Below, piece after piece: positions 63,758 to 64,000 of a stretch of 64,000 nucleotides of DNA (positions are counted from its first letter, which is position 1; each line of letters opens with the position of its first letter). A program made the position numbers and the translations under genes. Below the pieces are notes generated by a model. It ran no database searches and was not told the DNA's origin. It saw only the letters and a list, made by a program, of their open reading frames with translations. The stretch covers positions 35,652-99,651 of the forward strand of contig NZ_JARXVF010000013.1 in the NCBI RefSeq assembly GCF_029892515.1, given 5' to 3'. Source of the stretch: Pseudaminobacter soli (ex Li et al. 2025) (GTDB taxonomy: Bacteria > Pseudomonadota > Alphaproteobacteria > Rhizobiales > Rhizobiaceae).

Positions 63758-64000
63758 AGAAATGCTGCGGGGAGGGCTCCGAGTCGGCATTTGGATGCCT
63801 GATTCCGGCCCTGTTTGCTTTTGTTCGGCTCGTCGAGCCCGGGTGCGCCCATCATCGGACAGGTGCCCGCTTCGACCTTCCGCAGGGATTTGCTGGGGTT
63901 TGGGATTTGTGTCGTAAAAAGTTCAAACGGGGAGCAGATTGGCGTTGACAGTTTGGGAGGTTGGAGCCATATAGGCCTCAACAACGAGGGCGGTGCGCCG
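63758..64000. other. Foreign DNA cutting istB, unassigned
   Basis: After the istB break the sequence does not continue any IS21 reading frame. A short frame ends with GVWDLCRKKFKRGADWR, which I do not recognise. It may be the end of another mobile element that runs beyond the window. Confidence 0.35.

Overview
The window is GC-rich, densely packed DNA with many ABC importers, MaoC/thiolase-type catabolic enzymes and IS3, IS21 and IS66 elements. This gene style and codon use suggest an alphaproteobacterium of the Rhizobiales, most like Mesorhizobium or a related Phyllobacteriaceae. It reads as an accessory region of a chromosome or a large plasmid, made of catabolic and transport cassettes separated by mobile-element scars. 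No rRNA, tRNA or CRISPR array was recognised. All family names come from motifs and remembered families, not from database searches.

Layout. (1) 1-3.0 kb: a 5'-cut thermolysin-like zinc peptidase overlapping a ComEC-like MBL-fold hydrolase. (2) 3.1-4.0 kb: an IS3 fragment and scar DNA. (3) 4.0-23.4 kb: one large catabolic island. A minus-strand operon (SDR, MaoC, acyl-CoA ligase, two small MaoC proteins, GNAT) faces an aminotransferase. Next come a TetR regulator, a Cys-less thiolase with a DUF35 partner, an M20 hydrolase, an RraA-like protein, hydantoinase/oxoprolinase B, a complete branched-chain-type ABC importer and hydantoinase/oxoprolinase A. A near-identical imperfect palindrome lies at 8906, 11024 and 14729, in front of all these transcription units, so TetR probably controls the whole island. 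(4) 23.6-33.7 kb: a second cassette (aldehyde dehydrogenase, two VOC proteins, class V aminotransferase, GntR/FCD regulator, RidA, and a MalK/MalG/MalF/MalE-type importer). TTGATCAA sites lie before three of its transcription units.

(5) 33.7-41.7 kb: a scarred zone with a serine-recombinase tail, a DUF433/DUF5615 toxin-antitoxin pair, a dinB tail, a secreted ClpP-like/PAN-domain protein, and a Sel1-repeat gene split by a complete IS66 element with a perfect 8-bp target duplication. (6) 41.7-47.3 kb: an orphan solute-binding protein, then a three-gene membrane-stress cassette: PspA, a YqiJ-like membrane/OB-fold protein and a YqiK-type flotillin. Here PspA carries an extra N-terminal part that resembles the front of TnpB, and two nearly identical 19-bp palindromes lie directly upstream. 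This is the most unusual system in the window. (7) 47.7-60.2 kb: a Dpp/Opp-type importer with a LysR regulator, a beta-lactamase-fold hydrolase, an alpha-oxoamine synthase, a DppA D-aminopeptidase, and a YkuD L,D-transpeptidase fused to an M14/AstE-like deacylase. This is plausibly a scavenging route for D-amino-acid or cell-wall peptides. (8) 60.4-64.0 kb: recombinase scar, a nucleotidyltransferase with a frameshifted small HTH partner (possible toxin-antitoxin), a 91-bp tandem repeat, and a decayed IS21 element.
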